Source of the DNA: Streptomyces sp. NBC_01485
Lineage (GTDB): Bacteria; Actinomycetota; Actinomycetes; Streptomycetales; Streptomycetaceae
Length of the DNA: 64,000 nucleotides
NCBI RefSeq assembly: GCF_036227125.1
Contig: NZ_CP109435.1
Span: forward strand, 7,254,001 to 7,318,000
Reading direction: 5' to 3'
Every line of letters starts with the position of its first letter. Position 1 is the stretch's first letter. Both the position numbers and the translations under genes were made by a program. Below, in pieces: positions 42,652 to 51,120 of this stretch. The notes under the pieces are model-generated. The model was not told the origin of the DNA and did no database searches. It saw nothing but the letters and a program-made list of their open reading frames with translations.

Positions 42652-43284
42652 TCAGGTGAACGTCACCGGCCCGTTGGATGTGTCCACCGTGAAGGAGAAG
42701 CCCGCCGGACCCTTGGTGAGGGCGAGATCGGTGCCGAGGGTGCTCAGCAGCGGGCGGATCTCCTCGGGGTCGGGGGCGGTCGCGGTCAGCGCCAGCAGGG
42801 GACTGACGGGCACGTCCGACGCGGACGGGTGGGGCGTCGTGCCCCAGTCGATGAGGAACGGGATCAGGCCGGACGGGTGCGGGGAGCCGCCGTCGGTCAG
42901 CCGCCACCGGAGCAGGGTGCCGTCGGGGCGACGCCGGCTCATCTCCCGTACGTCACCGGTGTCGTAGCCCCGGGCGCGGGCCGCCGCGACCGCCGCGTCG
43001 AGATCGGGCGGGCTGATCGCCCAGGTGATCGTCCGCGCCGAGGCGAGCCCGTCGACCCCGAAGGGACGCGCGTGGGACGGCGCGGGCTGCTCCGGATCCG
43101 GGCCGATGATCTCCAGGTAAGCACAACCACCCAGCCCCACAAGGTAGTTGCGGGTGCCGAGCTCGACATGCACTCCGCCCGGAGCCGGGACCACTCCCGT
43201 GCGCCGGGCGAACTCGGCGACCGTCGTCGCCAGATCGGGCGTTGCGAGGACTACGTGATCGAGGCGTGCGGGAAAGGTGTTCAT
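42652..43284 (-). CDS. VOC/glyoxalase-like domain protein
   Basis: 210 aa, ATG 43284. It starts FPARLDHVVLATPDLATTVAEFARRTG, contains HVELGTRNYLVGLGGCAYLEIIGPD and SGLIPFLIDWGTTPHPS, and matches the glyoxalase-like domain family (PF13468 type) of about 210 residues. Substrate unknown. It lies intact within the decayed zone, on the minus strand, 75 nt from the LacI fragment. Confidence 0.85.
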   Translation of the reverse strand: MNTFPARLDHVVLATPDLATTVAEFARRTGVVPAPGGVHVELGTRNYLVGLGGCAYLEIIGPDPEQPAPSHARPFGVDGLASARTITWAISPPDLDAAVAAARARGYDTGDVREMSRRRPDGTLLRWRLTDGGSPHPSGLIPFLIDWGTTPHPSASDVPVSPLLALTATAPDPEEIRPLLSTLGTDLALTKGPAGFSFTVDTSNGPVTFT

Positions 43285-43358
43285 CCCGCTCGAGCCTACG
43301 CGTCCGGCCGACTTGATCACCGAAGGGAGGGGCAGAGGAGGGTGGGCGGACGTTGCCT

Positions 43359-44024
43359 TCAGCCCCGTGGTGGCCCCGTACTCGCCCGTTGCACGAGCCG
43401 CGTCGACAGCTCCGTCCTCGTTCCCTCCGGGTGCTCCCCGTCCATCATCCGCACCAGCAGTCGCAGGGCCGTCGCCGCCGTCTCCGCCAGCGGCTGACGG
43501 ACGGTGGTGAGGGCGGGGGTCGTCCACCGGGACTCGGGCAGGTCGTCGAAACCGGCCACGCTGACGTCGTACGGAATCCTCAACCCCCGTTCCGCCAGGG
43601 CCTCGTAGACCCCGAGGGCCATGCGGTCGGAGCAGACGAAGACGGCCGTCGGCGGCTCGGGCAGATCGAGCAGTTCGCGCATGCGCCGGTGGGCGACGGA
43701 CTCGTCGAAGCCCCCGTCGCGCAGGTACTCGGGGTGGTACGGGAGCCCGGCCGAGGCCAGCGCCGAGCGGTAGCCGGCGACCCGGGCGCCGCTGCACATC
43801 TTGCGGCGCGGGCCGGCGATCACGGCGACGCGTTCGTGGCCGAGCGCCAGCAGGTGTTCGGTCGCCGTCACTCCGCCCTGCCAGTTCGCCGCCCCCACCG
43901 ACACCACCCCGGGCGGCGGTTCGACCACCGGGGCGATCATCACGAACGGGGTGCGGTGGTGCTCCAGCCACGCGAACTGAGAGTCCGTCAACTCGGCCAG
44001 GACGAAGCCCGGCTCGGCGACGCC
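43359..44024 (-). pseudogene. LacI-family regulator without its DNA-binding domain
   Basis: Only the ligand-binding C-terminal part is present: LAELTDSQFAWLEHHRTPFV, ANWQGGVTATEHLLALGHERVAVIAGP, GYRSALASAGLPYHPEY, TAVFVCSDRMALGVYEALAERGL, and SVAGFDDLPESRWTTPALTTV. LacI proteins are about 335 residues with an N-terminal helix-turn-helix; here similarity begins right at the stop codon of the hydroxyacid dehydrogenase, so the first about 110 codons have been lost. It cannot bind operator DNA by itself. Confidence 0.82.
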
Positions 44025-44025
44025 T

Positions 44026-45039
44026 TCAGGCCACCCGGGTCAGGTCGGCGTGGTGCACTTCGTGGGCGAGGGGCAGCCCGTCGGCCAGCCGCTCCACCTC
44101 CTCGACGACGATGTGGCCGAGCCGTCCCAGCTCGTTGCCGAGGGAACCGGCGATGTGCGGTGTGAGAAAGACGTTGGGCAACCGGTGGAGAGGGGAGTCG
44201 GCGGGCAGTGGCTCGGGGTCGGTGACGTCCAGGATCGCGTGCAGCCGGCCGGAGACCAGTTCCTCGGTGAGGGCGGTGTGGTCGACGAGGGCGCCCCGGG
44301 AGGTGTTGATGAGCACGCCACCGTCCCGGATCAGGGAGAGCCGGGCGCGGTCGAGCATGTGGTGGGTCTCGGGAATGTCGGGCGCGTGCAGGCTGACGAT
44401 GTCGCTGAGCCGCAGCAGATCCTCCAACGGCATTGACTGCGCGCCGAGTTGGGTGGCCTCGGCCGCGTCCACGTACGGGTCGTGCAGGAGGATCTCGAAG
44501 TCGTGAGGGCGCAGTAGCTCCAGGAGGCGGCGGCCCACGCGCGAGGCGCCGATGACGCCGATGCGGCGGCCGAGGTTGCCGGTGGCCGCGGTCTCGGCGG
44601 GGGTCGGCTGGGCGTGGGTACGACGGAAACGCTCGCGGTGGACGAAGGCGTCCTTCCCGGCGAGCAGGATCATCGCGAGGGTGTACTCGGCGACCGGGAC
44701 GGCGTTGCCGGTGACCGCGCTGGACACGGTCACTCCCCGCTTCCACAGGGACTCGCCGACCAGCGAGCGGACCGAGCCGGCGGCATGCAGGACCGTCCGC
44801 AGCCGGGGTGTCGAGGCGAGGGTGTCCGCGTCGAGGCGGGGGCAACCCCAACCGGTGATCAGGACCTCGGCGTCGGCCAGCGCCGCCGCGGCGGCGGGAT
44901 CGGCGAAGTCCCGGACGACGAGCGCGGGGTCGATCTCGGCCGTTCGCCGCAGCCGGGCCATGAGCGGTGCGGGGAACAGCAGAGGAAGGTGCACCGGATC
45001 CATGGCGAACACGGCCCTGGGCAACTGGGCGCTGGGCAT
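44026..45039 (-). CDS. D-2-hydroxyacid dehydrogenase family protein
   Basis: 337 aa; ATG 45039 with AGGAG upstream. NAD-binding region RIGVIGASRVGRRLLELL, where the usual GxGxxG is GASRVG (middle Gly replaced by Ser). Catalytic Arg in NTSRGALVD, Glu in DVTDPEPLP, and His in LTPHIAGS are present. The family reduces 2-ketoacids or oxidises D-2-hydroxyacids; glyoxylate/hydroxypyruvate-type substrates are common. In this context, beside a LacI gene and divergent from an esterase, a sugar-acid role is possible. It was probably once co-transcribed with the LacI regulator. Confidence 0.9.
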   Translation of the reverse strand: MPSAQLPRAVFAMDPVHLPLLFPAPLMARLRRTAEIDPALVVRDFADPAAAAALADAEVLITGWGCPRLDADTLASTPRLRTVLHAAGSVRSLVGESLWKRGVTVSSAVTGNAVPVAEYTLAMILLAGKDAFVHRERFRRTHAQPTPAETAATGNLGRRIGVIGASRVGRRLLELLRPHDFEILLHDPYVDAAEATQLGAQSMPLEDLLRLSDIVSLHAPDIPETHHMLDRARLSLIRDGGVLINTSRGALVDHTALTEELVSGRLHAILDVTDPEPLPADSPLHRLPNVFLTPHIAGSLGNELGRLGHIVVEEVERLADGLPLAHEVHHADLTRVA

Positions 45040-45057
45040 GACTCTCCTGAGGTGCGT

Positions 45058-45087
45058 GGGAAACGTTCTCGGTAAGCGCGTTCTACC
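45058..45087. promoter_or_regulatory. LacI-type operator-like sequences
   Basis: GGGAAACGTTCTCGG and GGTAAGCGCGTTC, each with a central CG and near-palindromic flanks, lie about 20-48 nt upstream of the dehydrogenase ATG. They resemble binding sites of LacI-family regulators. The LacI gene next door is truncated. Confidence 0.45.
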
Positions 45088-45270
45088 GTAGGGCTGTCGC
45101 GGAGTCGCGATCAATCGGTCGGGGGGTTCGGCGGACCTCTGACGCACCCCTGACGCACCCCTGATGTACGCCGTATGGCCCTGTCGGCAGCTTGTGCACC
45201 GGAATACCGCGCGCTGTCGTGGTGCTCTGGTGGTACCGGTGCGCGAGCACGGCGAAGGGCTGGTGAGCAG

Positions 45271-46962
45271 GTGGCGGCAGACCAGACGAACGGTCCCGTG
45301 GTCACGACCCCCTACGGGGCCGTACGCGGGAGGTACGAGGACGGCGGCATCGCGGTCTTCCGGGGGATTCCCTACGGGGCACCCCCGTTCGGGCCGCGCA
45401 GATTCCGGCCCCCGGTGCCGCCCGCGCCCTGGAACGGGGTGCGCGACGCGGGAGCCTTCGGTCCGACGCCGCCGAAACCGCCGTACTCCGAGGCCTTCGC
45501 CCAGTACCTGGCCGACCCCGTCGTGCCGGGCGACGACTGCCTCAACCTCAACGTCTGGACGCCCGAGCCCGGCCCGGGGGCCCGGCTGCCCGTGCTCGTG
45601 TGGCTGCATGGAGGTGCCCTGACCAGGGGTTCGTCGGCCGTGCCCGTGTACGACGGACGGAACTTCGCGCGCGACGGAATCGTCTTCGTGTCGATCAACT
45701 ACCGGCTGGGGGTGGAGGGCTACGGACTGTTCCCGGACGCCCCCGCCAACCCCGGCCTGCGCGACCAGCTCGCCGCGCTGGAGTGGGTGCATCGTTCCAT
45801 CGGGGATTTCGGAGGCGACCCTGACAGGGTCACCCTGGCCGGACAGTCCGCCGGAGCGATCAGCGTCGGCGCGCTGATCGCGGCCCCGCAGGCGCAGGGC
45901 CTGTTCCGGCGGGCCGTCCTGCAGAGCGGGCCGCCGGAGGCCTTCGAGCGGGACAAGGTCCGGCGCATGGTGCGCCGTATGGCGACCCGGCTGAAGATCC
46001 CTGCCACCGCCGAGGCCTTCGCCGCCGTCGACCGGGACCTGCTGTTGCGCACCCAGGCCGAGGTCGGCAGGCTCAGCAGCCCCGTCCTGGGCGGGCCCGC
46101 CTTCGGCATCGTCATCGACGGCGACCTCGTCCCGTGCGACCCCCTTGAAGCCCTCGTCGACGGGGCCGTGGGCTCGGGCATCGACCTGCTCCTCGGCTGG
46201 ACCCGTGACGAGTACCGGCTGTGGCTGGTCCCGGGCGGCCTGCTGGAGCACGTGGACCGGATGGGTCCCGTCGCCTTCGCCGGCGCCATGGCCCGCTGCC
46301 ACTGCGGCCCCGAGGTGCCGCGTGGTTACCGGGCCCTGCATCCGGGGGCCGGTACCGCCGAGATCGTCGGCCAGATGGTCACCGACAACCTGCTGCGCCT
46401 GCCCCTGCAGCGGCTGGCCGACGCCCGCCCCGGGTCGTCGTACGTGTACGAGTTCGCCTGGCCGTCGCTCCGGCCCGGCCTCGGCGCCTGCCACGCCCTC
46501 GAACTCGGCTTCGTCTTCGACACCGGCGAGACGCCCGAGTCCGCGAAGCTCGCGGGGGACGGCGTGCCGCGGGAGCTCGCCGACGCGATGCACGGGGCGT
46601 GGACACGGTTCGCCGCGACGGGCGACCCCGGCTGGGAGCCCTGGGACGCGGCGCATCCGGTGCGGATCTTCGGCGAGGTCGGCAGTCCCGGCAGTCCCGG
46701 CAGTCCCAGTCCCGGCAGTGTCGACAGCGGACCGTATGAGGGCGACGGTACTCCGTACGCGGTCGACGGTATGTCGTATACCGCGTACGGTCCACGCGAC
46801 CGGGAGCTCGACCTGTGGACGGCCGATCCCGCCGCCCTGCCGGGAGAACCCGCCGTCGGGACGGCGACCCCGGACCCTCTGCTGGGCAGACCCGTGCGGG
46901 GCGCGGAGCTGAGGTCGGCGGTACGCCGACTGCGCCGCGCCGGGGGAGTACGGGGACGCTGA
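45271..46962 (+). CDS. Type-B carboxylesterase/lipase
   Basis: About 563 aa from GTG 45271 (the frame is open to ATG 45175; the upstream stretch is not family-like). Alpha/beta hydrolase with the type-B pattern: FRGIPYGAPP, EDCL-like GDDCLNLNVWTP, oxyanion HGGA (113-116), nucleophile elbow GQSAGA with S193, FGGDPDRVTLAG, and the His region near ACHALELGFVF. No signal peptide is visible. The C-terminus carries a Gly-Ser-Pro repeat (GSPGSPGSPSPGS). It hydrolyses carboxylic esters; in this neighbourhood feruloyl or acetyl esters of plant polymers are possible substrates, but that is inference. The tandem CTGACGCACCC repeats at 45139-45160 precede it. Confidence 0.87.
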   Translation: MAADQTNGPVVTTPYGAVRGRYEDGGIAVFRGIPYGAPPFGPRRFRPPVPPAPWNGVRDAGAFGPTPPKPPYSEAFAQYLADPVVPGDDCLNLNVWTPEPGPGARLPVLVWLHGGALTRGSSAVPVYDGRNFARDGIVFVSINYRLGVEGYGLFPDAPANPGLRDQLAALEWVHRSIGDFGGDPDRVTLAGQSAGAISVGALIAAPQAQGLFRRAVLQSGPPEAFERDKVRRMVRRMATRLKIPATAEAFAAVDRDLLLRTQAEVGRLSSPVLGGPAFGIVIDGDLVPCDPLEALVDGAVGSGIDLLLGWTRDEYRLWLVPGGLLEHVDRMGPVAFAGAMARCHCGPEVPRGYRALHPGAGTAEIVGQMVTDNLLRLPLQRLADARPGSSYVYEFAWPSLRPGLGACHALELGFVFDTGETPESAKLAGDGVPRELADAMHGAWTRFAATGDPGWEPWDAAHPVRIFGEVGSPGSPGSPSPGSVDSGPYEGDGTPYAVDGMSYTAYGPRDRELDLWTADPAALPGEPAVGTATPDPLLGRPVRGAELRSAVRRLRRAGGVRGR

Positions 46963-47047
46963 CCGCCGAAAGAGGCCTGTGCCGAAAGAGGCCTACGGGG
47001 AGATCCCCATACATAGGTCTCTGTGCGTAGGCCCCTACGGGGAGGCC

Positions 47048-47989
47048 CTATGCGGACGTCAGGGTATGGGCGATCGACGTGACCGCCTCCGGGCCGACCC
47101 GGCAGCAGCCGCCGATCAGCCGTGCCCCCGACTCCCGCCAGCGCAGGACCTGTTCGGGGGCGAAGGTGGAGCGGCCGTTCCAGGCGCGGGCCTGCGCGTC
47201 CCAGGCTTCGCCGCTGTTGGGGTAGACGACGACCGGCTTGCCCGTCACCCGTGCCGCGGTCGCCACGGCGGCGTCGACGTCCTCGGGGGCACAGCAGTTC
47301 ACGCCGACCGCGATCACCTCGTCCGCGTCGGCGGCCAGGGCGAACGCCTCCTCCAACGGCTGCCCGGCGCGCGTACGGTCACCGGCGATCGAGTACGACA
47401 GCCAGGCCGGCACCCCGAGTCCGCGCACCGCGCGCAGCAGGGCCTCGGCCTCGTCGGCGTCGGGAACCGTCTCCAGCGCCAGCACGTCGGGCGCGGCCGC
47501 GGCCAGGACTTCCAGCCGGGGACGGTGGAAGCGTTCCAACTCCTCGACGCTGAGACCGTAGCGGCCCCGGTACTCGGAGCCGTCCGCGAGCATCGCCCCG
47601 TAGGGGCCGACCGACGCGGCCACCCACAACGGGTGCGTGCCCCCCTTGCTCCGGGCCTGCCGGGCAGCCTCCCGGGCCAGCTCCACGCTCTGCGTGAGCA
47701 GCCGGACGGCCGTCTCGTGGTCGATGCCGCGCTTCGCGAAACCCTCGAACGTGGCCTGGTAGCTGGAGGTGATCGCCACGTTCGCACCCGCCTCGAAGTA
47801 GGCGAGGTGGGCCTCGGTGATCGCCTCGGGCCGCTCGGCGAGCAGCCGCGCCGACCACAGCCCGTCGCTCAGATCGTGCCCGGCGGACTCCAGCTGGTTG
47901 GACATACCGCCGTCGAGGACAACGGTTCCGGCAGAGAGAGCCGCGGCGAGGGAGGTCTCCGCGAGGGGAGCAGGAGTGTCGCTGGTCAT
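47048..47989 (-). CDS. mmuM: Homocysteine S-methyltransferase (MmuM)
   Basis: 313 aa. Transfers a methyl group from S-methylmethionine (or SAM) to homocysteine, forming methionine. Seen: VVLDGGMSNQLE, EAGANVAITSSYQATFEGF, VAASVGPYGAMLADGSEYRG, and the zinc cysteines in GVNCCAPEDV and IGGCCRVGP. All motifs and the length fit MmuM. S-methylmethionine is a plant metabolite, which agrees with the plant-polymer genes nearby. Two direct CCGAAAGAGGCCT repeats (46966, 46983) lie between it and the convergent esterase. Confidence 0.94.
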   Translation of the reverse strand: MTSDTPAPLAETSLAAALSAGTVVLDGGMSNQLESAGHDLSDGLWSARLLAERPEAITEAHLAYFEAGANVAITSSYQATFEGFAKRGIDHETAVRLLTQSVELAREAARQARSKGGTHPLWVAASVGPYGAMLADGSEYRGRYGLSVEELERFHRPRLEVLAAAAPDVLALETVPDADEAEALLRAVRGLGVPAWLSYSIAGDRTRAGQPLEEAFALAADADEVIAVGVNCCAPEDVDAAVATAARVTGKPVVVYPNSGEAWDAQARAWNGRSTFAPEQVLRWRESGARLIGGCCRVGPEAVTSIAHTLTSA

Positions 47990-48165
47990 GCCCCGACGCT
48001 AGCCGACGGGACGACGGACAGCTCGACGCGTCCGGTGTGTGAACAGATCGCCCACCATGTGGGATGCCGGACCGCGGTGCCGTTCTGAAGCTCCTCACCC
48101 GCGACAAGCAGGGCGTGGCGTTGTGGCCGGAGGACATGTCCGGCCGGCGCCGTCTCGGAGGATGC

Positions 48166-48600
48166 TCAGTCGAGGCAGAACTCGTTGCCCTCGATGTCCT
48201 GCATCACGATGCACGACTCGTTCTGGTCGTCGGCAAGGAGCACTTGCTCGCATGTCGCGCCGAGCGCGACCAGTCGTGCGCACTCGGCTTCGAGTGTGGC
48301 GAGGCGTTCTTCACCCACGAGCCCGGTGCCGGCTCGCACGTCGAGATGCACCCGGTTCTTGACGACCTTGCCTTCGGGGACGCGCTGGAAGTACAGCCGC
48401 GGGCCCACGCCTGAGGGATCACCGCAGGCGAACGAGGAGCCCTGCTGCTCAGGCGGCAGAGAGCGGTCGAAGTCGTCCCACGTGGCGAACCCCTCCGGTG
48501 GCGGCGGTACGACGTACCCCAGCACCTCGCACCAAAAGCGAGCGACGCGCTCAGGGTCTGCGCAGTCGAAGGTGACCTGGAACTGCTTGATCGATGACAT
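48166..48600 (-). CDS. VOC-superfamily protein
   Basis: 144 aa, ATG 48600. QFQVTFDCADPERVARFWCEVLGY opens the fold, with KVVKNRVHLDVRAG and the terminal IVMQDIEGNEFCLD. This subgroup is abundant in Streptomyces; the function is unknown. It is related to the VOC gene at 58.4 kb, which ends in the same DPEGNEFC motif. Single gene, no operon partner. Confidence 0.88.
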   Translation of the reverse strand: MSSIKQFQVTFDCADPERVARFWCEVLGYVVPPPPEGFATWDDFDRSLPPEQQGSSFACGDPSGVGPRLYFQRVPEGKVVKNRVHLDVRAGTGLVGEERLATLEAECARLVALGATCEQVLLADDQNESCIVMQDIEGNEFCLD

Positions 48601-48649
48601 CGGCGCACCATAACAGGGGGACAGGGGGAGGGTGTTGCCTATTTTCCGC

Positions 48650-50809
48650 TCATTGTCCGCGCCCCGAGTGTCGGCCGCCTCGGCGGCGCCCGCCGCTTCG
48701 TGGGCGCTTGGTCGCCGGGAACAGCAGTGCGCCGAGCAGCCCGGCGGCCAGGACGTACGGCCACCAGCCGAACGCGCCGCTCTGGGCCGTGCTCGCGCTG
48801 CGCGTCTCGGCCGTCACGGCTTCCGGGGAGGACCGCCCGTGCGCGCTCGCCGAGGGGCTCGCGGCCGTTGCGGTGAGGACGACGTCGTTGCCGTCGCCGC
48901 CCTTGTAAGTGATCCGGTAGACGGTGTCGGCGAGTTTCACGGAGGCGCCCTCGCGCAGCCCGTCGAAGGTGCCGGTGGTGGGCGTGTCGCCGGTGTGGTT
49001 CAGGACGGTGATGTCCGGGCGGGGGGTTCCGTCGTTCGCGGCGGAAGCCTCACCCGGAGGGGTACCGGTCGTGGCGGTTGCCCTCCCCGCAGCGGACAAG
49101 TCCAGGCCGCCGGCCAGGGTTACCTTGCCGCTCACTTTCAACGGCGTGTCCGACAGCACCAGTTGGCTCTTGTCGTTCTGGGTGTAGGCGCCGGTGACCG
49201 TCAGGCCGCCCGTGACGACGCCCTCGTTCGACACGGCGCCCCGCACGGTGCCCTTGCCGCTGAGGGTGCTTGTCACCCGTAGGGGCGAGCCGCCGGTTTC
49301 GAGCCGTGCTCCCGCCGAAGTCAGCCGGATCGCCCTGCTGTTGGCGAGGGTCGCCCCGCCCTTCAGCGCGAGGGTGCCCCGCTTGACCGTCGTCGTCCCG
49401 GTGTACGTCACGGCGGAACCCGTAAGGGTCGTCGTCGCCGTACCGGACTGCACGAGTGAGCCGCTGCCGCCGAGGCGGGACAGGGAGATCGCCGTCTTCG
49501 CGTTGTGCACGACGAGCGTGCCGTCGTTCACGATCCGGCGCCGGTCGGTGCCGGTGAGCAGGGAGCCGTCGCCCTGCGTCGAACCCAGGCGCAGGACCGC
49601 GTCCTTCTCGACGGTGGTCGAACCGTCGTAGTACTGCGCTGCGGCGAAGGTGACATCGTTTCCCTTGGTCCCGGCGATGACTACGTCCCCGGCGCCGGGA
49701 GCGGCGAGCGTGTCGTGGTACCGGCCGCCGCCGATCGGCGCGCCCAGGGTGACCGGGCCGTTGTAGTCGAACGTCAGCAGGGACCGCCGTCCGCTGGCCA
49801 CGTGCAGGTTGATGTAGACGGTGTCCTTCGTCCCCGGCAGGAAGATCCGGTGCGTGGTGCCGTCGCCCCACCGCACGTTCGCGCCCTCGATGTTGGTGCC
49901 GCGCTTGTTCAACTGGTGTGCTATCGGGTGCCAGTTGATGTCCGGGTCGCTGAGTGAGGGGCGGGAGTCGCCGCCCTGGTCGCTGTAGCTGTACTGCCCC
50001 GTGAGGACGACCTTGCTGCCGGGCCGGGTGTGGACGTTGACGTCGCTGCCGTACTCCCGCTGGTAGAAGTCCTGCCGCAGGGTGACCGTCTGGTACAGCG
50101 GGGTGTCGATGATCCAGGAACCCTGGTTGAGGATCGCCCGGGCGGCGGGCAGCGACACCGGGTACTCGGGGCGGCCGACCGCCATCGCGGTGCCGTTGTC
50201 GATGACCCCGGAGAAGGGGTGCGTGCCCGCCAGATCGAGGGTGCCCCACATGGTGCGCGGCTGCGTGACCAGGCCGGACCCGCTGATCGTGCCGATGTTG
50301 AAGGTGCGGGTCAGCGACAGCCGGAGCGTGCCGTCGACGCGGACGTTGAGCTGGTTGAGCCGGTACCCGGGGGTGTCGTAGGGGAAGTACCCGATGAGGC
50401 CCATACCCCCGCCGGTGCCGTACTGCAGGGTCGCCCCGCGCTCCACCGTGATCGCGGGCGGGTCGGGGTTGCTCACCGTCGTGTACGGGTGGTTGCCGCC
50501 CTGCGTGCGCACCACCTGCCGCCGGTGCGCCTCGGGCAGCGTGAAGTCGCTGTCCTTGCTCAGGACGAGCGTTCCGCCGCCGCGCACGGTCAGCGTTCCC
50601 TGGCCGCCGAACACGCCGTCGTACGTCGTCGTCCCGGACGGCACGGTGACGACCGTGTCGCCGGTGAGCGTCACGTCCCGGTTCGCGAGGACGTCGGCGG
50701 TGACGTCCCGGGCGTCGGCGGCCACGGCCGGGGGAGCGGTGGCCAGGAGAGCCGCGACGGCCGCGAGGGCGCCGGCGATCGCGCTTGAGGTGTGGAGGGG
50801 GCTGCGCAC
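48650..50809 (-). CDS. Secreted beta-strand-repeat protein with C-terminal membrane anchor
   Basis: 719 aa. Signal peptide (SSAIAGALAAVAALLATAPPAVA), then a long series of beta-helix-like repeats (GVFGGQGTLTVRGGGTLVLSK, GTLVVHNAKTAISLSRLGGSG, YTGTTTVKRGTLALKGGATLA, GKGTVRGAVSNEGVVTGGLTV), as in autotransporter-associated beta-strand repeat proteins. The C-terminus has a membrane helix (WWPYVLAAGLLGALLFPA) and a basic tail (TKRPRSGGRRRGGRHSGR), so it is probably displayed on the cell surface rather than autotransported. The region around residues 230-350 has no repeats and may be a separate domain. Divergent from the GH43 gene. It may bind or cut polysaccharide; no catalytic site is recognised. 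Confidence 0.78.
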   Translation of the reverse strand: MRSPLHTSSAIAGALAAVAALLATAPPAVAADARDVTADVLANRDVTLTGDTVVTVPSGTTTYDGVFGGQGTLTVRGGGTLVLSKDSDFTLPEAHRRQVVRTQGGNHPYTTVSNPDPPAITVERGATLQYGTGGGMGLIGYFPYDTPGYRLNQLNVRVDGTLRLSLTRTFNIGTISGSGLVTQPRTMWGTLDLAGTHPFSGVIDNGTAMAVGRPEYPVSLPAARAILNQGSWIIDTPLYQTVTLRQDFYQREYGSDVNVHTRPGSKVVLTGQYSYSDQGGDSRPSLSDPDINWHPIAHQLNKRGTNIEGANVRWGDGTTHRIFLPGTKDTVYINLHVASGRRSLLTFDYNGPVTLGAPIGGGRYHDTLAAPGAGDVVIAGTKGNDVTFAAAQYYDGSTTVEKDAVLRLGSTQGDGSLLTGTDRRRIVNDGTLVVHNAKTAISLSRLGGSGSLVQSGTATTTLTGSAVTYTGTTTVKRGTLALKGGATLANSRAIRLTSAGARLETGGSPLRVTSTLSGKGTVRGAVSNEGVVTGGLTVTGAYTQNDKSQLVLSDTPLKVSGKVTLAGGLDLSAAGRATATTGTPPGEASAANDGTPRPDITVLNHTGDTPTTGTFDGLREGASVKLADTVYRITYKGGDGNDVVLTATAASPSASAHGRSSPEAVTAETRSASTAQSGAFGWWPYVLAAGLLGALLFPATKRPRSGGRRRGGRHSGRGQ

Positions 50810-50948
50810 ACACGGGAGACGCGGCGGCGCGCGAGCGATAACAGAAATCTGCTCGCCGCGAGGGTCGGCCGGCCTCGCCGCGACCGGAAAACAACCGTCC
50901 GGCCGGAAACCTCCGGAAAGGGCTTTCCATCAAGTCTCGTCCGACCCG

Positions 50949-50977
50949 TTGACCTGCTCGTAACACGCCCTTACCTT
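50949..50977 (+). promoter_or_regulatory. Sigma-70-type promoter of the GH43 gene
   Basis: TTGACC (50949-50954), a 17-nt spacer, TACCTT (50972-50977), about 144 nt upstream of ATG 51121. Good match to the HrdB consensus. The rest of the 311-bp divergent gap shows inverted GC-rich segments but no clear operator. Confidence 0.65.
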
Positions 50978-51120
50978 TTCGGCGTTCGTCATTCCACTTG
51001 TTGTTCGCCATCCCGAACGCCTGAAACGCCCGACTGTCCGAACGCCCCTCTCGTGAGAGGCGACCGCGTGTACCCCGTTCGGCGTCCCCGTCGCCGACAC
51101 CGTGAAAGAGAGTGCGTGAG

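Noticed and set aside
42283..43497. NUDIX fragment reading on into a 400-codon fusion protein
   Set aside because: After the NUDIX N-terminus the frame is antisense to the VOC gene and not protein-like; better explained as a truncated gene.
44026..46656. Extended minus-strand frame upstream of the hydroxyacid dehydrogenase
   Set aside because: The part beyond 45039 is antisense to the carboxylesterase and has no family features.
46963..47047. Repeats of CCGAAAGAGGCCT and CCTACGGGGAG between esterase and mmuM considered as a terminator
   Set aside because: The pairing is short and ambiguous; not strong enough to list as a terminator.
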